Below, piece after piece: positions 5,081-6,534 of a DNA stretch of 6,534 nt. Source of the DNA: DAOVRL01 sp964459805 (lineage in GTDB: Bacteria > Planctomycetota > Phycisphaerae > Sedimentisphaerales > Anaerobacaceae). The first letter of the stretch is position 1; the number at the start of each line of letters is the position of its first letter. A program made the translations under genes and the position numbers. The stretch lies in the NCBI GenBank assembly GCA_964459805.1, contig CAYWOD010000201.1:1-6534 (forward strand), in the 5' to 3' direction. Under the pieces are notes generated by a model, which was not told the DNA's origin, searched no databases, and worked only from the letters and a program-made list of their open reading frames with translations.

Positions 5081-5800
5081 ATGCCGAATTCCGCCAGAGC
5101 CGACTTTGATGAAGATATCCAGCGAGCTAAGGATATCCTTGCGTTAACGGCGACACTAAAGCGCCAAGGCAAGCCCCAGCGAGTGTACAGAGACGTTCGC
5201 TTATGCGCGGTTGCCATGGCGGTTGGCGCAATGGATGCTTACTTTTGCGACAAGTATGTGGATTGCATCGCTCGTGCGTTACGTGCCTACACAAATCACC
5301 AGTGGCCAGGGACTTTCCCTGCCAGGTATGCAAAGACAGCTCTTCCGGCTGGGGAAGTCCTCAAGGCTTCCCGCACGAAGAGGCCGCTTTGGGGCATTCG
5401 TATGGCAGCCCGGAGTCTAATGGAAAAGGAACACATGTATTCGGTTTCAAGAGTTCCTGATGCTTTCAACCCAATACTACCGCCTGGAGAAAAACTCTGG
5501 CAGGACATAATTGAGGTCTTCATAAAGCTGAACAGAAAACGTCTAACTGGCATAAATTGGCCCTCGTACGACGGACTCGTTGGCCGGGCGAAGGAGAAGG
5601 CCAGAACAAAGGCCACCAGCCGCTTGATGCGGCGTCTTGGCACAACAGTGCAGCACCGGCATGACTGGATTCACAACTGTGGTCGCCCGAAGGATGCGAT
5701 CAAGGACTTAACCGAGGGACAGGCGCGCGTTCGAATTAACGAGATCCAAGTATTCGTAACGAGAATCGACAGCCATATTGAGAAGCACCGCATTGCATAA
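5081..5800 (+). CDS. HEPN-domain protein, probable ribonuclease (RiboL-PSP-HEPN-like)
   Basis: A predicted all-helical 239-residue protein. Its core signature is the Rx4H motif R193-H-D-W-I-H198 in QHRHDWIHNCGRPKDAI (191-207). HEPN ribonucleases use the Arg and His of this motif for metal-independent RNA cleavage. The N-terminal helices (MPNSARADFDEDIQRAKDIL, then RLCAVAMAVGAMDAYFCDKY at about 40-59) have the pattern seen at the start of RiboL-PSP-type HEPN proteins, where AxGAxDAYF is common. The middle segment (WGIRMAARSLMEKEHMYSV, about 104-122) also resembles that group, from memory. I take the ATG at 5081, since GAG lies eight bases upstream and MPNSARADF begins like relatives. GTG at 5072 would add three residues. 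HEPN proteins act in toxin-antitoxin, abortive-infection and RNA-processing systems. No MNT-type nucleotidyltransferase antitoxin is adjacent; the upstream neighbour is the membrane protein instead. No clear terminator follows. Confidence 0.78.
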   Translation: MPNSARADFDEDIQRAKDILALTATLKRQGKPQRVYRDVRLCAVAMAVGAMDAYFCDKYVDCIARALRAYTNHQWPGTFPARYAKTALPAGEVLKASRTKRPLWGIRMAARSLMEKEHMYSVSRVPDAFNPILPPGEKLWQDIIEVFIKLNRKRLTGINWPSYDGLVGRAKEKARTKATSRLMRRLGTTVQHRHDWIHNCGRPKDAIKDLTEGQARVRINEIQVFVTRIDSHIEKHRIA

Positions 5801-5937
5801 GACTTCCGCACGGGGTGAAGCCCATCCTACAAGGGCAAGAATCTTGAGTGGTGGGAAGGGGCGGGGGCAGTGTTAATTGACTATCGATTCCCGAAGTGTC
5901 GGGATCTTGGATATTGATGAATGATTGCTTGATTGAG

Positions 5938-5959
5938 ATTGCCGCGCTGCGCTGGCAAT
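5938..5959. repeat. Inverted repeat of a dispersed-repeat type
   Basis: ATTGCC (5938-5943) and GGCAAT (5954-5959) flank GCGCTGCGCT. The wording GAGATTGCC...GGCAATGACGAAG resembles a class of short palindromic repeats found between genes in many environmental bacterial genomes. That resemblance is from memory, and only the dyad is seen here. Confidence 0.5.
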
Positions 5960-6013
5960 GACGAAGCGTACCTTGCGGGGAAGAACCCCCCAATGAATCG
6001 GCAACGACGGTGA

Positions 6014-6150
6014 CCCCGGCCACACGTGCCGGGGCTAAACAACCCCCCGATGAATCGGGGGCGAGGGAACCCCGCAATAAATTGCGGGGCAAAGGATGGC
6101 CACCCAGGGCGTAGCCGGGGTGCTAAGCATTCGCGGCCGGAACGGCCGCG
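6014..6150. repeat. Cluster of four GC-rich hairpins
   Basis: The perfect stems are CCCCGGC/GCCGGGG (6014-6020 with 6028-6034, followed by CTAA), CCCCCGAT/ATCGGGGG (6044-6051 with 6054-6061), CCCCGCAAT/ATTGCGGGG (6070-6078 with 6081-6089), and CGCGGCCG/CGGCCGCG (6132-6139 with 6143-6150). A looser one lies at 6101-6122 (CACCC with GGGGTG, also followed by CTAA). Stem sequences differ, but both arms always match. Confidence 0.85.
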
Positions 6151-6267
6151 GTGGGTGGGGCACTTGGAGAGACGAGAGTGACGTGCGAGGAGGTTAAGGA
6201 CGTGCCGGCGGTGAGGGGCGATTAGAGAGGGAGAGGTGATCCTCGCGCAGGGGCCCGCGGCCGGAGG

Positions 6268-6322
6268 CCGGGCATGAAAAGGCCCCGCCCACAGGTGGCG
6301 GGGCTAAATATGTCACCGGCGG
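6268..6322. repeat. 55-bp direct repeat, copy 1
   Basis: Identical over 55 bases to 6480-6534, offset by 212 bases. It contains the 8-bp hairpin GCCCCGCC-CACAGGT-GGCGGGGC (6282-6304) followed by CTAAATATGT. It ends in CACCGGCGG, the left arm of a second hairpin, TCACCGGC-GGG-GCCGGTGA (6313-6331). Read on the minus strand, the first hairpin is followed by CTTTTC, so it could act as a weak terminator for a minus-strand transcript. Confidence 0.92.
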
Positions 6323-6346
6323 GGCCGGTGATTTGGGTGAAGAGAA

Positions 6347-6394
6347 CCCCCAGCAGTGCTGGGGGCTAAGTGTTCGCCGTCGTGGCGACGACGG
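6347..6394. repeat. Two further hairpins between the direct-repeat copies
   Basis: CCCCCAGC-AGT-GCTGGGGG (6347-6365) is followed by CTAAG and preceded by AA. CCGTCG (6377-6382) pairs with CGACGG (6389-6394), with an alternative inner pairing CGTCG-TGG-CGACG. Both have the same geometry as the 6014-6150 group. Confidence 0.75.
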
Positions 6395-6479
6395 GTAAAC
6401 GGGGTGGGGGGGAAGAATTGATTAGTGATGAGTGATAATTGATTATTGGTGGGGAGGATAGGTGCCCCGGCCCGAAGGA

Positions 6480-6534
6480 CCGGGCATGAAAAGGCCCCGC
6501 CCACAGGTGGCGGGGCTAAATATGTCACCGGCGG
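6480..6534. repeat. 55-bp direct repeat, copy 2 (reaches window edge)
   Basis: The second exact copy of 6268-6322, with the hairpin GCCCCGCC/GGCGGGGC at 6494-6516. It runs to the last base of the window, so the true repeat may be longer. Just upstream of both copies lies a related but not identical CCGG-rich dyad (around 6253-6274 and 6463-6486). Confidence 0.92.

Larger units (their letters stand above)
5801..6534. other. Non-coding palindrome and repeat island
   Basis: No gene is supported here. Open frames on the minus strand (5736-6092, 6313-6528) are proline- and arginine-rich translations of palindromic DNA. The contents are GCCC-N9-GGGC (5820-5836), hairpin CCCGA-AGTG-TCGGG (5890-5903), an ATTGCC/GGCAAT inverted repeat (5938-5959), a dense series of GC-rich hairpins from 6014 onward, a 55-bp direct repeat, and an A/T-rich stretch with ATTAGTGATGAGTGATAATT (6421-6440). 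Confidence 0.75.

Noticed and set aside
5736..6092. 118-codon minus-strand ORF overlapping the HEPN gene end
   Set aside because: It runs from the 3' end of the HEPN gene into palindromic DNA, with no recognisable domain.
6313..6528. 71-codon minus-strand ORF
   Set aside because: It is a proline/arginine-rich translation of hairpin DNA and the 55-bp direct repeats; it is not a protein-like sequence.
6014..6534. CRISPR array
   Set aside because: The hairpins are not identical repeats, spacing is irregular, only two copies of the 55-bp unit are present, and there are no cas genes.

Overview
The window looks like a chromosomal segment of an uncultured, medium-GC bacterium, possibly a planctomycete (Phycisphaerae-like). 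That placement is an inference. It rests on a lipoprotein with a long EPN-rich linker, a MetK with the variant motif SVTMGHPDK, and long non-coding tracts full of small palindromes and short A/G tandem repeats. No rRNA or marker gene fixes the lineage.

Left part (1-3251), all genes on the minus strand. In transcription order these are rtcB (RNA 3'-phosphate/5'-OH ligase, 1716-3158, with a promoter just upstream and a GTG start), a DUF547 lipoprotein (373-1530, with its own promoter and ribosome binding site), and the N-terminal third of metK (S-adenosylmethionine synthetase, 1-307, running off the left edge). These are ordinary housekeeping or repair genes, except for the lipoprotein's strictly five-residue-periodic EPN linker.

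Middle spacer (3252-4043). I see no convincing gene. It is a G/T-rich stretch with imperfect repeats (3470-3620), then a 56-bp tandem array of an 8-bp unit (3872-3927) and palindromic GC-rich sequence.

Right part (4044-5800), plus strand, is the most interesting section. A good sigma70-like promoter (4044-4072) has its expected start point at the 5' edge of a region that folds on paper into two structured domains (4076-4140 and 4182-4230). Two genes follow: a three-transmembrane-segment protein of unknown family with a roughly 125-residue soluble N-terminal domain (4290-4970), and a HEPN-domain protein with an Rx4H ribonuclease-type motif (5081-5800). My working hypothesis is an accessory stress or antiviral module (membrane protein plus HEPN RNase) with a structured RNA leader. 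Neither the partnership nor the RNA is one I recognise as a described system.

Right end (5801-6534). No gene. It is an island of at least nine GC-rich perfect hairpins with different stem sequences but similar geometry, several ending in GGGGCTAA. It includes a 55-bp exact direct repeat (6268-6322 and 6480-6534) that is cut by the window edge. The two-gene module is therefore flanked on both sides by repeat-rich non-coding DNA, which fits an accessory insertion but does not prove one.
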